Below are positions 24,219 to 37,075 of a stretch of DNA of 64,000 nucleotides, piece after piece; the first letter of the stretch is position 1, and each line of letters starts with the position of its first letter. Location of the stretch: assembly GCA_009733575.1 (NCBI GenBank), contig ML769383.1, forward strand, positions 682,001-746,000, written 5' to 3'. A program made the position numbers and the translations under genes. The notes beneath the pieces are model-generated. The model searched no databases. It had not been told where the DNA came from and saw nothing but the letters and a program-made list of their open reading frames with translations. The DNA comes from Gymnopus androsaceus JB14 (taxonomy: Eukaryota; Basidiomycota; Agaricomycetes; Agaricales; Omphalotaceae).

Positions 24219-25554
24219 TTACATAAGATTCATAGTACCTATCGGTAGTCGGTACATAGGCAGTAAAAAGTATTCTCTTGTCGAGCCCCAGCGGTCCGAG
24301 TTATCATTGTATACACTGACGTCCTGCCACTTGACTTCGATACCAATATCCGAAAGATGAAGCTCAGCAAGGTGAGTATAGACATCATAGAACAGTGCAT
24401 CTAAATAAAATGAATTGATGATATGCGTCGCGAGAAGATATAGAATACTTACTGGTCGCGCCCAGGCCATTGAAGAAACTAAATCGAGACTCTGGCCCCG
24501 CCAGAAGATCGGGCACAAGTTCAAAGAACGCGCGGAGAGCATTGTAGTCTTCGGAGAACGTATCCGTGTAGACTACATCAAATCCACCGACGGCCAGCAA
24601 GTCTTGTATCGAGTCCTGCCATTTGCATTCAAGAATTTTAACACCTGGCTTCTGATACCATCCTTGTTCTTTCATTCGCTGGATAACATCAGGATGCGGC
24701 TCAACAATGTAATGAGTGATCGGCCGAGTTGGAAGTGCTTGAAATAAAGAGTCGATCTAAAATAGGTATGAGTATGATTAGGTGAGGATGAAAATAAACG
24801 ATGGACGTACAATACCCAGACCAAACCCGATATTTAAGATCTTGAGACTATTTGCAGATTCGTGCCCTTCGCACAAACTTTTTACGGTTTCCTGCATAAT
24901 ATTCTGCTCCCAACCCATCATAACACCGATTTCATCCTCTCCCGCTTTCACTACACATATCTCCTGGCCATTTTTATCCTTGATGAACTTCAATTTAGAT
25001 GCAAGAAAAGCATCCGTGGATGCAGCTGCAGTCACGTCTTCGGAGCGAATCACCAGAGATGAAGGTTCTTCAGGCTCGGAACGTGATGCGAGGAGAGCGA
25101 GCAGCATTTCTGAGAATGCTGGATGTTCAGAGCTAGAAGAATATCACAGCAAGATGGCTGAATCACCAGCTCGGATTCCCGCATTTCGTATCATCGTATA
25201 GACAGCTTCATTATTAAATGAAAGTGCAATGTCTCCCGCCGTGTTTTTCATGTTATCCACTGTCAAAGGTGGGAGATTGAGAAAAATCCAGGTCAATCAA
25301 GAGACAAGTTCCTTACTAGAGTTCCAAACGGCCCCTTCATCGATGAGGAATTGGACGAGTTCGGCGTCTTGCATGTAAGCGGCTGCATGCAGAGCAGACA
25401 ATCCTTCGCTTTCATTTTGATACCAAAGCGGAGCTCCTTCTTGAACGATGTGTTTGATCGTGTCAAAAGGCTCGCCTCGTAGAACGGAATCGACTAAAAG
25501 TTCGCCGAGCTCTGTAAGGGCATGCACAGTGTCTGCAGATTCAGACGAATCCAT
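24219..25554 (-). CDS. RMT2: Protein arginine N-methyltransferase 2 (RMT2)
   Basis: RMT2 is the fungal/plant type IV enzyme that methylates the delta nitrogen of arginine, with ribosomal protein uL11 (Rpl12) as the yeast substrate. Five exons (25317-25554, 25167-25259, 24811-25109, 24453-24756, 24219-24400) give 371 residues. An ankyrin-like region (GLSALHAAAYMQDAELVQFL) precedes the methyltransferase. Motif I is ILNIGFGLGIIDS with the family's acidic post-I segment THYIVEPHPDV. Further on are FDVVYTDTFSEDY and FFNGLGATN. The start at 25554 is preferred to an in-frame ATG 34 codons upstream that adds a poly-Lys leader. Confidence 0.92.
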
Positions 25555-26036
25555 TTTTGTAATTGTATGTGGTAGTTGAGTTGATGAAAATAAGCGCTGA
25601 CTTGGACCGACGCCGTCACTACGCTTCTTTTTTTTCGCATTACTTGTTACATACACATTAAAAGACTCCTAGTTCTCGTAAACTTTCCTATTCTTCATTA
25701 CCCAGATCTACGGTACACAACACATTCTCGGAGACCAGATTGCATCTTTGGACCTACAAAGATGATGCCACAAAAATGACAAGAGTTGCTTCTTCGTGAG
25801 ATGAAGAAAGAGGATGTATGTATACACACATATAAGGATAGCCGACGGTACCCAGCGTCATGATTGTATCACCGGCGTGTTCCAGAATCGAAGTGGTAGT
25901 ACTAGTTACAGAGGCGACAAGCTACCAAGTCCTTGCTAAGAAGCTTGTATTCAGATGGAATTGATACACAATAAGAGAAATCATACAGAACAGAATCACG
26001 CTTTATCCCAGACCCAAAAGCAGAGGGACGGCGAGA
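25555..26036. other. Intergenic, no gene seen
   Basis: 482 bp between the start of RMT2 and the 3' end of the next minus-strand gene. It should hold the RMT2 promoter and the upstream gene's terminator. I see no conserved RNA or open frame. Confidence 0.5.
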
Positions 26037-26769
26037 TTAGTCGTCTTCGTGTATTATAATCTTCGAAGCAACTGCCGGAGGTTGGGCTGCATCGGAAACG
26101 TTTGTGTCCAAAGGAGCGGAATCGATGACAGGAGCATCCGGGATATTCTGTTCCGCTTCATCTGATTCTTCTGCATCACTATCCTCCTCCCCTTGTTTCT
26201 TGAACACGAGTTCCCGTCCATTCACCAATCTCCTCTTTTTTAATGGAGCGCTGTTCCCATCCCCTCCATCTCCCCGTGAAGAAGAGCCTGCTCCTGAAGC
26301 TACTTCAGTATTCTTCGATTTCCCCTTCTTTTTCTGGCGTTTCGCTCGATTCTTTGCAGTTTTCGCTTCTGCATTAGCCTCTGCTTCTTCCCTTTTCCTT
26401 TTAAACTCGGCATCCTCAGTTTCCTGTAAAGAAACAAATGTAAAGAAACGCGCGCAAGTAAGAGAAAGATGAGCATACTTTACGAGATGCTTCTTCAAGC
26501 AGGCTGAGCCTTTCGTATTCTCTCCGCCTGCTTGCTTTGTAGACATGAAATTCCCCGCTACCAGCACCAGCGCTAGATCCCTGGACATTCTTCATCATTT
26601 CTCGCGCAGGGCGTATGCTCTTTTCTTTCGGCGGCGGAGGAACATATGCTGCCTTGGTAGGATCCTTGAGCAGTTTATCTAGCTGCGCTCGCTGACGCTC
26701 TACAGCGGTAAGTTTATGGCGATTTACTGGTGGTACAGCATCTGAAGATTGAGCAGGCGCAGCCGACAT
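26037..26769 (-). CDS. DUF1168 protein (PRKRIP1-like)
   Basis: Two exons (26479-26769, 26037-26423) give 225 residues. The family (Pfam DUF1168; human PRKRIP1) is a small basic nuclear protein found in spliceosomes. Seen: an N-terminal AVERQRAQLDKLLKDPTKAA, a Pro stretch VPPPPKEKSIRPAREMMKNV, then GEFHVYKASRRREYERL, and a Lys/Arg-rich helix (KTAKNRAKRQKKKGKSK) as in the human protein. The acidic/Ser-rich tail is variable. An in-frame upstream ATG at 26811 would add a hydrophobic leader (LSALYLFLTI) not expected in a nuclear protein, so I start at 26769. Confidence 0.85.
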
Positions 26770-26914
26770 AGTGATGGTAAGAAACAAGTACAATGCCGAT
26801 AACATAATCAAAAACTTGATTAGATATCTCTACTCTACAATGATACATAAATGGTACTGATACAGGCAAGTAATAAATATGTTGCGTCGCAATGTTCTAG
26901 TTGGAATGCCTCTC

Positions 26915-27908
26915 TCATACAGAGGCTGAGCGAAGTTTATGATCAGCACCGTCAGCTTTGCTCCTCTTTTCTACTTCAGCCTTAGCAGACGCCCACAGAT
27001 TGCCCTCTCCCCAAGTACTTGTATCTTCCCACTGCGACACTGCTGATCCTGAAGCCCGCTGAATAACAACCTTGGCATCTAGCACACTAGTTGCCACATC
27101 CCACTCGTTAAAAGCCATTTCGGTGCGGTCCGTGATCTGAACGAGGATACAGTGAAGATTCTCGTTATACTCTTGTAAACTCTTGAAAAAAGAGCGAAGC
27201 CGAATGGGGTGTTGCTAGTAAAGTTGACGGGATTCTGAGCGCCAAATGCGTCAGAACTGGAAGCTGCTTGTGCATCTGCAAGAGGGATAGTAGAACCTGC
27301 AGCGTCGATATCTGAACATGCAGATGTGTGGTATCCTGACTCAAGAGAGGAAAGGGAATCCCATCTCTGCAAGATAAACCCAACAAATGTCGTTCTTGGA
27401 TATGCGCCTGTGAGGGTATTTCAACGATAGTAGCTGCGGTGGGCAGCTTCAAGTTGATAGCAGCGTAGCTGGATAAAGAAAATCCGCAGGCTAAGCTGGA
27501 CACATTTGGACATTGCGCTATAATCTGTTCGATGGACTGGAGGGGACCCAGTGCGAATATAGCGAGATGTTTCACGTGCTGAGTAGGTGTGACATTGGGT
27601 ATCAATTTGGAGTGGTTGGATGTGGATAAAGACGAAATGGATTGTAAAAAGCTCTTGACGTCGCCCGATGTTCGGAGGACGACAGTGTTGTAAACACTGG
27701 GGAGAGTCCAGAGTCTCACAAAAGACGACACGAGAGTCAGTGTGAGTGAGGTTGCGCGACAGGAAAATGCAGCAAACTCCAGAATGTCTCTAAAGAAAAA
27801 GTATATAAACTAACCATGCAAAAGGACGAAGCAAGAAAGAACGCACCTCACAAGTTCTGTTGGAAGCTCAGGAAATGGAGTGATTTCGTTGTTTTCTATG
27901 GCTTGCAT
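26915..27908 (-). CDS. F-box-like domain protein of the Agaricomycete type
   Basis: Exon 1 (27847-27908) and exon 2 (26915-27789) encode an F-box-like start, PFPELPTELVRDILEFAAFS, then CRATSLTLTLVSSFVRLWTL. This is the standard opening of the very large F-box-like family of mushrooms; such proteins usually act as substrate adaptors or are of unknown role. The body is Leu-rich with no clear repeats. The frame changes within exon 2 at a run of six A on the plus strand (27186-27191). Removing one base joins HSASLFF directly to KSLQEYNENLHCIL, which fits the family; no intron does this. I treat the break as a single surplus base rather than proof of a pseudogene. Confidence 0.68.
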
Positions 27909-29076
27909 CTAGGACATCGTTAGTAGCTGCTTTAAAAATATGAGAAGAGACGTACCATGAAGTTTGGAACTGACTTGAGCCTCTATCCTGTCTTTTCTTT
28001 GACGACACAAGTGTAAGTAGCACTCCACTCTCCACGTGTACGAGCATAACTACGGCTTTCGATCATTTGGTGGAGCAGAAGGCGCTTAGACTTTTGATCT
28101 TGAACTTGGAGCATTCAAAGAGTGCGACGACCTTCATGCAGCTGGCTGTCTGTAGACGGTTTTTACAAGATCTAGTGATTGAACTTCGAGTACCTCGACT
28201 TGAGGTCGTGACAATCGTTGAATCGATGGAGATAGACTCCCAAAAAGGAAGTTTGGCGTACATCAATGACGATTTTGATGGCTGATCAGGGCAGATTATG
28301 CGGATCCGGACTTACATGCGCAAGACATACTGCTTTGGCCTTTCATCGTTCCTTCTCAAGCAGAACCAGTACTGCAGCGATTGAAGCAGTCAGGAAACAG
28401 CGCACGAGGTCTGAGGCGTACTCAATGCAGTAATCCCAGGAATAACGGGACCAACTGCAGAAAACGGGCACGCGAGTTGAAGTTGAACCCTTTGTTTCCC
28501 GGCCCGTCAGCTGCTTCTTACTGCTTTGAAGTCGCCCCTGGCGTATTACTCTACTATCCAAGAGGCAATTTAATGCAAGTCTATGTTAGCGTGGCTGAAA
28601 CTCGATCGTGCACCGAAAACGTTCAACAATGCAAAAATTAGGACGGCCTTCAACGGCGTCGCTGTAGCTCGGTGGTGTATCCTACTGGCTTCGAGGACCT
28701 CTCTGCTTTCTTCCCAGCGGAACGATTTCCGAACTCATGTACGTACCTCTACAGCTTTATTTTTGCTTTGGGTAATTTTATCATCATGATTCACATGATC
28801 ACATCGCTATTTCTGTTCTGAATACATTATTGTTCATGATGACCATCGTGCACCACTTTGGCAGTGCGTTTATTTTCAGCTTCTGAATGTGCCTTACTCC
28901 TCGGTGTTGACAAAATAGTAGCTCTGTGATAGTACCTCTGTGATTGGACCGCCGAGAAAACCTACGCGGGTGCGTTTTCACCATGCAAGTATTTTCTTTT
29001 TCCAAAAGGCCCAGACCCAAGCGACTGGTTGACGATAGCTACTGTCTTCTTCTGATTTAAGCTATTTCTGCACAAG

Positions 29077-29235
29077 CTACACAGTGTCAAAATCTCCGAT
29101 AACTTTCCACTCGAGCTCATCTCCATATTAGTGAAAGAATTCGCCGACAAGGGAACTTCTTTCACTTGTCTTTCACTGCAAGAGTCGAGGACCTTCTGTC
29201 ATCTGAAATTCACCACAATTAAGTGTTGTTGTTAA
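29077..29235 (+). pseudogene. F-box-like gene fragment
   Basis: The open stretch reads DNFPLELISILVKEFADKG and then TCLSLQESRTFCHLKF before a TAA. That resembles the F-box-like opening (P-x-E-L-I-x-x-I-L) followed by the usual C-R-x-W/F segment. No start codon or continuation was found. A Leu-rich frame just downstream (29250-29408, RIPSVNDLRLDSN) could be its displaced remainder. Only the fragment is supported; it may be a decayed copy of the family member at 26915-27908. Confidence 0.35.
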
Positions 29236-30639
29236 AGTCGGTGATCTGTTTGGAATTCTTTCACCGTATTCCATCTGTCAATGATCTGCGACTGGATTCA
29301 AATAGAAACGGACCGTTATCTGCTTTGGGTCTTTGGGCGGCCACACCACACATTGTACATTGCCCTATCCGGGCTCGCAAATCACCGAAGTTAGCTTCTC
29401 CATTTTAGTACTTATCAAGAAATTTCATATTAAGTGACTGCTGAACATTGCATATGGTCGCCGCCGGGAAGTCATTATTCTGATTTTCGTGTCAAAGTCT
29501 TCGCTGCTTTTTTATCTCCATGGAGCTTGGCAAAGGCGGTGCGCTTGGCTTCTTTGCTAACTGAACTATAATGTTTCTGTGAACTCGAATGCATATGTTG
29601 CAAGTGCGCTACCACCTCGGAGACGTTGGCCGCCGGATACAGTGTCACACAAATTATCAAGAGGATACTTAGCTTTTCCTCGGATAAATTTACTAGCAAT
29701 CGCATAACCGCGGTCCTCGAAATTTTAGGTTTTGGTATTGGTGCTATGTCGGGAGAGTGGCTATGCAGCGCCGTCGGCGATGCGAACAACTCGGAAGCGG
29801 AAATTCCCCGAATTCGGAATTCGAATTTCGGTACACGAGTAACTTGGCTCCCGCGTTCTCCCGCGTTCATTTGGATAACATTAAAGCCAAATTAAAGCCA
29901 CGTTAGCCATCTCCTCACTACTTGCGACCAGGTAGACAGGCAGAATCGAGCTTACCTCACAGTCACAGTTGGCGCCGCCTTCAGACGATTTTCTTGGCAA
30001 TGTAGAGCATCGTTGTATTTCTATCTACTGATCACTTAATTCAGCTCACCAAGGATACATAGTCGCTTCAACAAATAACATGTCTTTGACAGAGACGTGC
30101 ACACGCGCGCGGGAGATTTCGACGGAGCTCGTAATACTGTTATCAGTTTCTCTACAGGAGACTAAATTAAGGAAGATTGCGTTCTCAATGTCGCGCATGA
30201 GGCCCCGGAAGCTCCCGAACCCGGTGGGACGTGGGCCTAGGCTATCTCGGAGAAGGATGGTACTGCGAAAAATAAATAAATAAATAATGCTGTTGAAATG
30301 GATCTTAGTCAATGGAATGAACTTCGGAATGGCTCACTATTACCTACAAGTAAGTATCTAGAAAACTTGGGTCAGGTCTGATGACCGGCCTCAACTACGC
30401 TACAACGGCTAAGGACCATATTTTGAAACTTAAAATACACTATTTGGGGGGCTATTTCGGACAAGAAATCACGAAAATCTTTGTGATTTCAGGCGAGGCT
30501 CTAAGGGAGCTTCGCGCCTAGATTGGCCATATTGTAAGCTCCCAGGTGGGATGTGAGTGTAAGTGAAGGCTATACGTGATGTAATATTTTGAGGAGAATT
30601 CAGACATCGGTCGATTCTGAGCTGAAATTGATTTCGATA

Positions 30640-30980
30640 TGCCAAGCTGCGTCCTCTACAGCATGTCGACCTATTTCAGGGATTAATGCCAAGGTCAAGT
30701 GCTGGACCGCTACCGGCGGATAATGACAGGGGGTAAGAGACGTTTATTCGAACACGGAAGGAAGATTGGGACGGGTAAGTATTATCGTCAACTTAGTAGA
30801 GGTTCAACATTCAGAGTTGCGTCCTCTACAGCATGTCGACCTATTTCAGGGATTTGCATGCCAAGGCCAACTTTTATTGCGAATAATGACAGGGGCAAGA
30901 AATCTTTATTCGGACATGGAAAGAAGATTGGGGCGGGTAAGTATTATCGTCTAACTTGTCAGAGGTTCAATGTTCAGACC
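30640..30980 (+). repeat. Direct tandem duplication, two copies with a 170-bp period
   Basis: Copy 1 starts near 30640 and copy 2 near 30811. Both contain GCGTCCTCTACAGCATGTCG at the same relative place (30649 and 30819). They also share a GATTGGGRCGGGTAAGTATT block and end in AGGTTCAA followed by TTCAGA. The copies differ by several substitutions and small indels. A plus-strand frame runs across both copies (30699-31031), but I see no family for it. Confidence 0.8.
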
Positions 30981-32071
30981 TGCGATGTTTTTCCAAGAGA
31001 AGGCAAGTACCTGCCGAGTACTGGCGCTTGAGACATGGACGCTGTTTTTTTTTTTGTAAGAACTATGGACCATATCACTTGATTAATACCATAGATTGAG
31101 AGTCACATAACTTTGCTCCCAGGTAGTTGCCATCTTTCGAGGCAGCCGCAAATCGGGTGTAATATTCAATTCTGACTATCTATGCGACTTAACTGGACTT
31201 AACCATTCTATGTGTACTGATATGTTTTTGTCTTATTTGCATCTGGTCACTGCTAATCCATTCTGACTCGCTCCAGAATCTGATAATCGTTAACAATTTT
31301 TTTAAATCCTCAGCTCATCGCTTCACCAAATTCATATGATGACGCGCAATTAATATCGTTCCGCAAGTTCCTCACAACCATTGATCCTACTAGGAGTAGG
31401 TTTCTTGTCCAGTACTATCGATTCAGTTAACGATTTAAGTATCCAGGATTGGATCAGGCATGCAAAAAACATTACACCTACCTGATAGAACACACCGACA
31501 CGGTATTTCGGTATCTTAACCTCAAATTTCTATATCAAGAGTTAGGAAGGCTCGGCTGACAGGCTAAGAAGAGACTTGACTAAAGATAATATTTAACGCG
31601 TTTTAGACGCGTCTTTATGCCATTCCCAACGTCGGTGTAAGACCTAGATGATCTACGAGCAATTACACAATTTGCAGGATTTTTCAGTGGTGGGTAGCGA
31701 GTGCCACATAGGGGTAAAGCTCCTAGCGCGTTGAGCGGTCGCGCTGCGCTGAAGGATAGTTGCTGATCGGCTAAAGTCAATTCTAAGAAAATTTAGACTT
31801 GAAGCCTACCATTGAGTAGGGTTCAATGCGATACTCAGTAGCGTCGCTGAACGCTGAGCAGTTGTACGAAAAAAGATTATACTATGTGTTCGTTGAACAC
31901 AGAACTACGAGTTGAGGCGCCTGGCGCTAATGGTATGACACATCTACTGTAAGCTTGGTAAACCGACTTGAAACAGCGCTTCATCCAGGCTTCTTCATTC
32001 TTACTTTACGCTTGGCTTGAAGTTGAAGCCTTTAGGCTAAGGCTCAAGCAGCAGCAGCTTGCTGCATTCTC

Positions 32072-35000
32072 ATGTCTTCTTCTGAATTCCGGTACACGAA
32101 TGGACCCGAAACTGATGAGGCTTTGAATCTCTCTGACAGCGAAGGGGAGGATGAGCAGGACGGAGATTATTCTACGCGTATGGAGGAATTATTCGCCGAC
32201 GATCCACCAGAGTCGAAAGAAGAGGGCTTGAATCTAGATGACGAAGAGGAAGAAGAAGGCTTTCTTTATACTGGAAGTGACGCGGACCTTTCTACAGGCT
32301 ACCGGGACCAATTACGGGACGTCCTGGAAGATGATCCCGACCCCGAGGTCCTCGAAGAACTTCAGTCAGAAGACGATGACCACGACCCTTTGGTATGTCC
32401 TTGGGCTCATATAATATAATTATAATTTTAAATTTATACCAGGAAGTTTTGTCTGACCAAACCCATTCAACGCCAATCACAACTCCTCCCAGAATTTCTT
32501 CGCCTGCTCCGCCAGACACGCCTCCAAAGCTAACCAATAGACCGTTCCTTCACCCAACCGTATCTCGTTTACGGTCCTACACTCCCCAGGCAGCTTCCCG
32601 AGTTCCTTCTAATAGCAGTCTCGGGACAAATGCATTACATGTTTCATCTCCTGCTCCTTCCCATTTCTCCTCAGTTTCTCGTATGTCCTCCGTCTCTCAC
32701 TTTGATTTCCATGCTCCTTCTTCCAATGGTGGCCTCTCCGATGCCGCCCAATCCAAACCCAACCTTTCCGACCGTGATGTGTTCAAATGGACTGAACTTC
32801 GGAATATCAGTCATCATATCCACTCGGCCTCCCATTCCAAAGCTGCCTCTGTTCTAGGAGCTGCTTTGGGGTCTCCCACTGTCCTTGCCGCCAACGGATT
32901 GATATGCGTTGGGACGGACGACGGAAAGATATGTGTCTATGATTTTAGGCAGACGCTAAAGTGTGTTTGTTATAATGCTGCTGCAGGTCTGTAATCTTCA
33001 TTCTTGCACACTACTCTACCTTACACTATATTACAGGCCAATCGATGGGTGCTGTTACGGCGCTAGCCTTATCCCACGACCACACATACGTCGCTTCCGG
33101 TCATTCCACAGGCCACATCCAACTCTTTGATCTCAAACTCCCTCAAACTCCCGCTCGCATTGTCGCACCTACTACCCTTGCCGTCGTGGCATCCGGTCGT
33201 AAAGAAGGACATATAACCGGTTCACGAATAATTCAGATTGGATTCGTGGCAGGGAGACATACGGCGCTGGTTTCGGCGGATGAACATGGACTGGCGTTTT
33301 ATCATAGTTTGGGCAAGGTCTTGTTTGTTGAGGCGCCGGATATACTGAGGATTTTGGGCAAGTACCCTTTAGATGGGCCATTGGGAGATCCTTCCACCAG
33401 ACACGCAAATGATGATACTACAGGAAGAAAACACTCGCGATACACAATCTTAGCTATGATGCCTCTTCCTTTGGGAACAGCCTCACATCCCACGGACGCG
33501 TACCAGGCTGTCGCGTTATTAACACCACACAAACTCGTTGTTGTGGGTTTGAAGCCTACGCCTAAAACTTGGTTCAAATTCGCTCGCGTCGATGATACAG
33601 CAAGATCGCTCAAGACGAAGTCGACACGTGGAGCGCTTTGTTGGTTCCCAAGCGTATTACCCACTACCAACACCAATCCCTACACCCCCAATGGCCAGGA
33701 TGCGGAGGGAATGCCAAAACCCGCTCCGCATGCCGTCGATACGGAGCCAAGTACACCGTTACTTGCATGTTCATGGGGTCGAACGATGCACATCCTCCGT
33801 GTCTTCGAATCGCGCTCGAAACAACTCGTCCGTAATTCAAAGACCGGTAAGTCCACTGAACGGGAGGTCGGGAGTATAACGTATCTGAACGCGGGGAAAT
33901 GGGAGGCGGGGGACGATATACTTGCGATTCAGTGGTTGAATGTTAATGTGGGTTCGTTCGCTCGTTCATACTTTATTCTATTTACCGTGAAATCGAATTA
34001 CAAACTAATCATTGTTTTGATTGCAGCAAGCCATTGCTATCACGGCTTCAGCGTTACAGGTATACGACCTCAATCGTTCCAAGATTATTGAGAAGATATC
34101 GTTCGATGGTCTGTCGTTGGTTTCGCCATCGCTAAGGCTTACAGTCTCTGGAGCGACTTCGTACGCTGATTCTGTTTGGGGATATCGCACATAGTGTTCG
34201 GACGTACAAGGGGAAAATATTCGTCTTAGTTCGTATTCTATTATTTCGTCTTGACTCTTGTTCTGATGACTATTACAGGGAAGGGATCAAGTCCAAGTAG
34301 GGACGCTCCTAACATGGGCGGACAAAATCCTCAGCTTCGTACAGGAAGGAGACTTCCTCGGTGCCATCGAGCTCACTCGGTCATATTACCTAGGTGAAGC
34401 TCTCGGAAACACCAACGGGCTCCCTGACGATCCCCGTCTACGAAAAGACATTATCGGAAAGAAAATCCACGAGCTCATGAACGCTTCCGCCAAATATGCT
34501 TTCTCAGAGGACCGTATGTCAGATGGAACGCACAACACCCCAGACGGCCGTGGTGTCGACCGAACTGTGTTATTCGAAGGCCTGGTGTCCACATGCGCGC
34601 GCGCCTGTATCTCTCTATCTGATTTCGAATTTCTCTTCGAAGACTTGTTCCAACTCTACGATGATACCGGAATCTCGAGGATCTTCCTCACCCAGTTGGA
34701 GACATTCGTGCTTGGGAATGAGATTCATTATGTCCCTCCGCGTATAACACAACGACTCGTGGCGATGCATGAGGAGGATGCGAGACCTGACCTCGTTGAG
34801 AGGATTATCTGGCATATTGACGCGGAGTGCTTGGACATTAACCAAGCTGTACGGATATGCCAGAGTCATCATCTGTACGATGCGCTGATATATGTGTATA
34901 CGAGGGCGCTGAGGGACTATCTCGCTCCAGTGGTCGAGCTCCTAGGGCTGATTCGGAAGGTGCATCAGTATCGTCGGCGCAAGGCAGAATACACGGAAAC

Positions 35001-36982
35001 GACTATAGAAGAGATGGAGCCAGTCATCTTGAATGCCTACAAAATATATCCTTATTTAGCCAACATCCTCTCGGGGTTGACATATCCTAGCGAGCAACCT
35101 CTCGACGAGGAAGAGGCGCTCCAAGCCAAAAATGATGTCTACACTTTCCTATTCTTTGGCCGGTCGAGCGTTTGGCCTCAAGGCGAAGGAGGAAAGCTCG
35201 TTCTCACCGCCGATGAAGAAGGGGGCTCAGAACCCACCTACCCTTATGTCCAACAACTACTCCGCTACGATGCAGAATCATTTCTGCATTCTCTTGATAT
35301 CGCTTTCGAGGACGCGTATCTAAACGAGAAATCCCCGGCTGTAGACCGTCTGGTCATCGTCCGTATTTTGATGGACATCGTGGCGACTGGCAACCTTTCC
35401 CAAGCCGATAAAACCTTCATCCATATATTCATCGCTCGGAATGTACCCAAATATCCGCAATTCCTTAGAGAAGCTATCCCCTTTTCTACTCTTCATCATA
35501 TCCTTGTCTCTCTCGCTGAAGATCCTGATCCTGACACGAGGGAAGACCGTCAGTTGGCAGCAGAGTATCTATTATCTGCGTACAACCCTCATAACGTGCA
35601 GCAAATAATCGAGCTATTCCGACACGCTGGGTTCTTTAGGATCCTCCGAGGGTGGCATCGTCAGGAAAAGCAATGGGGGCCTTTGATGCAAACGTTCCTG
35701 CAGGACCCTGCACTCCCTCCCTTTGAGATGTTCCATGAACTTGGTGAAGTCTTGGAATTATCCACGCGCTCTTCCCAAAATCAACTTCCTCAAGAACTGG
35801 AGGGAATCATTCAGGACGCACTTCCCTCATTGGTGCAAAAAAACCCATCCAGTACCGCGCTTTTGCTTGATAAGCATATCCCATCTCTCCACGACCAAGC
35901 AATTACTTCTTTGGGAGATACTCGCGACCAAGAGCAATTTGTATACCTTAATTGTCTTCTGGGACCACCGGAGGATGAAGAATACTACCAAACCCACACA
36001 CCCCATCCTTCTCGTAACCTTTCACTCCCACTTCGTAAGCTTTACATCACGCTACAGTGTCGATTCCATCCAGAGGGTGTTATTCCTCTTCTGCAGTATC
36101 TTCCCTCCGATATCCCAGACTGGGATCATGTCGTATCGACTTGCGAGGCCAACAAAGTTTTCGACGCAGTGCTGTGGGCATTGAACCATGAGGGGAAACC
36201 ACTCGAGGCGCTTGCAAAAGCCGATACGTTCGATAAATGCCTTGCGGTAGAGCTCGTCGACCTCTTTCAATCTGCTTCTGACCAAACGCTCACTGACAAT
36301 GCTGCTGTCACGTTCATTTTGCGAAGCTTGGAAGCCATCGGGCGAACTGGCATTGCTATGTGTATTGAACGATCTCAGGGTCCTTCAGCAACTGACGTAC
36401 CTCTGGAAGATATCTGGTTTAAACTTCTCAACAGCCAGATTAACTGTGTACAAACGTTGACGGGCTGCTGCTCGCCTGAGGCGTTGTCTGCAGACATGCA
36501 TACTTCTTTCACCACTGCGGTTGCCCAGTTTGAATGGAAGGCACTTTCAACACTGCGGTCATTAGTCCAAGAAACTTTTGGTGCGCTTGTTTCTGTCACG
36601 ACTACGCGTGCAGTATCTTTTCCTCGATTGTTCAATCGCCTAGGTAAATGCTGCCCCTGAATCACAGCTAACAACTGGGACACAGTACACCGAATTCCGT
36701 AGCATTCTAACTGGAATGCTTGAATCTTACCGATCGGACGGTGATATGCTTATTATCACAAAACATCTCATTGATAGAGACTTGTTCGAGACGTTGGAGG
36801 AGTTGACACGAGAGCGTGTAAGAGGCTGGGCACCATCTAGAACAAAAGATTGTTTTGTTTGTCGTAAACCACTATTGCAGCGGTCGAAGGAGGCGTCTGA
36901 TACCCAGGCAGTTTCCGTGGACCAGCGAATTGTTGTTTCTCGGACAGGATCTATTTATCATACCCAATGTTCACCATCGTGA
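32072..36982 (+). CDS. VPS8: Vacuolar protein sorting protein 8 (CORVET subunit)
   Basis: Vps8 is the CORVET-specific subunit that binds Rab5/Vps21 in endosome tethering. Five exons (32072-32392, 32443-32986, 33037-33947, 34027-34228, 34279-36982) give about 1,559 residues after allowing two surplus bases. In order: an acidic Ser-rich N-terminus; a WD40-like beta-propeller (LICVGTDDGKICVYDF, then YVASGHSTGHIQLFDL); the central Vps8 region (VGTLLTWADKILSFVQEGDF, YYLGEALGNTNGLP); a long helical solenoid; and a C-terminal RING-like end (DCFVCRKPL ... SIYHTQC). The frame is broken at a GGGG run (34179-34182) and at GG (36643-36644). Dropping one G at each restores ADSVWDIAHSVRTYKGKIF and RLVNAAPESQL...TQYTEFRSIL. 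Confidence 0.9.
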
Positions 36983-37075
36983 TATAATATGTGGTCATAT
37001 ACTAGTCGAAATAAATCCTTAAACACCGTACATGTCTATCCGGTTTCCAGCAGAGTTGGATAGATAAAACCACTG

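Larger units (their letters stand above)
27909..32071. other. Gene-poor interval of about 4.2 kb
   Basis: No intact gene is recognisable. It contains an F-box-like fragment (29077-29235) and a 170-bp tandem duplication (30640-30980), listed separately. A minus-strand frame at 29475-29870 (131 codons, charged C-terminus KLHGDKKAAKTLTRKSE) has no recognisable family and is opposed by another open frame. Frames at 28067-28285 and 30046-30312 also lack support. The interval may be old, decayed accessory DNA. Confidence 0.45.

Noticed and set aside
29475..29895. 131-codon minus frame opposed by an 89-codon plus frame
   Set aside because: No family and no flanking gene structure; kept only as a mention in the interval note.
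30046..30312. 88-codon minus frame containing a plausible Gly/Arg-rich stretch
   Set aside because: Opposed by a plus frame over the same bases and without recognisable homology.
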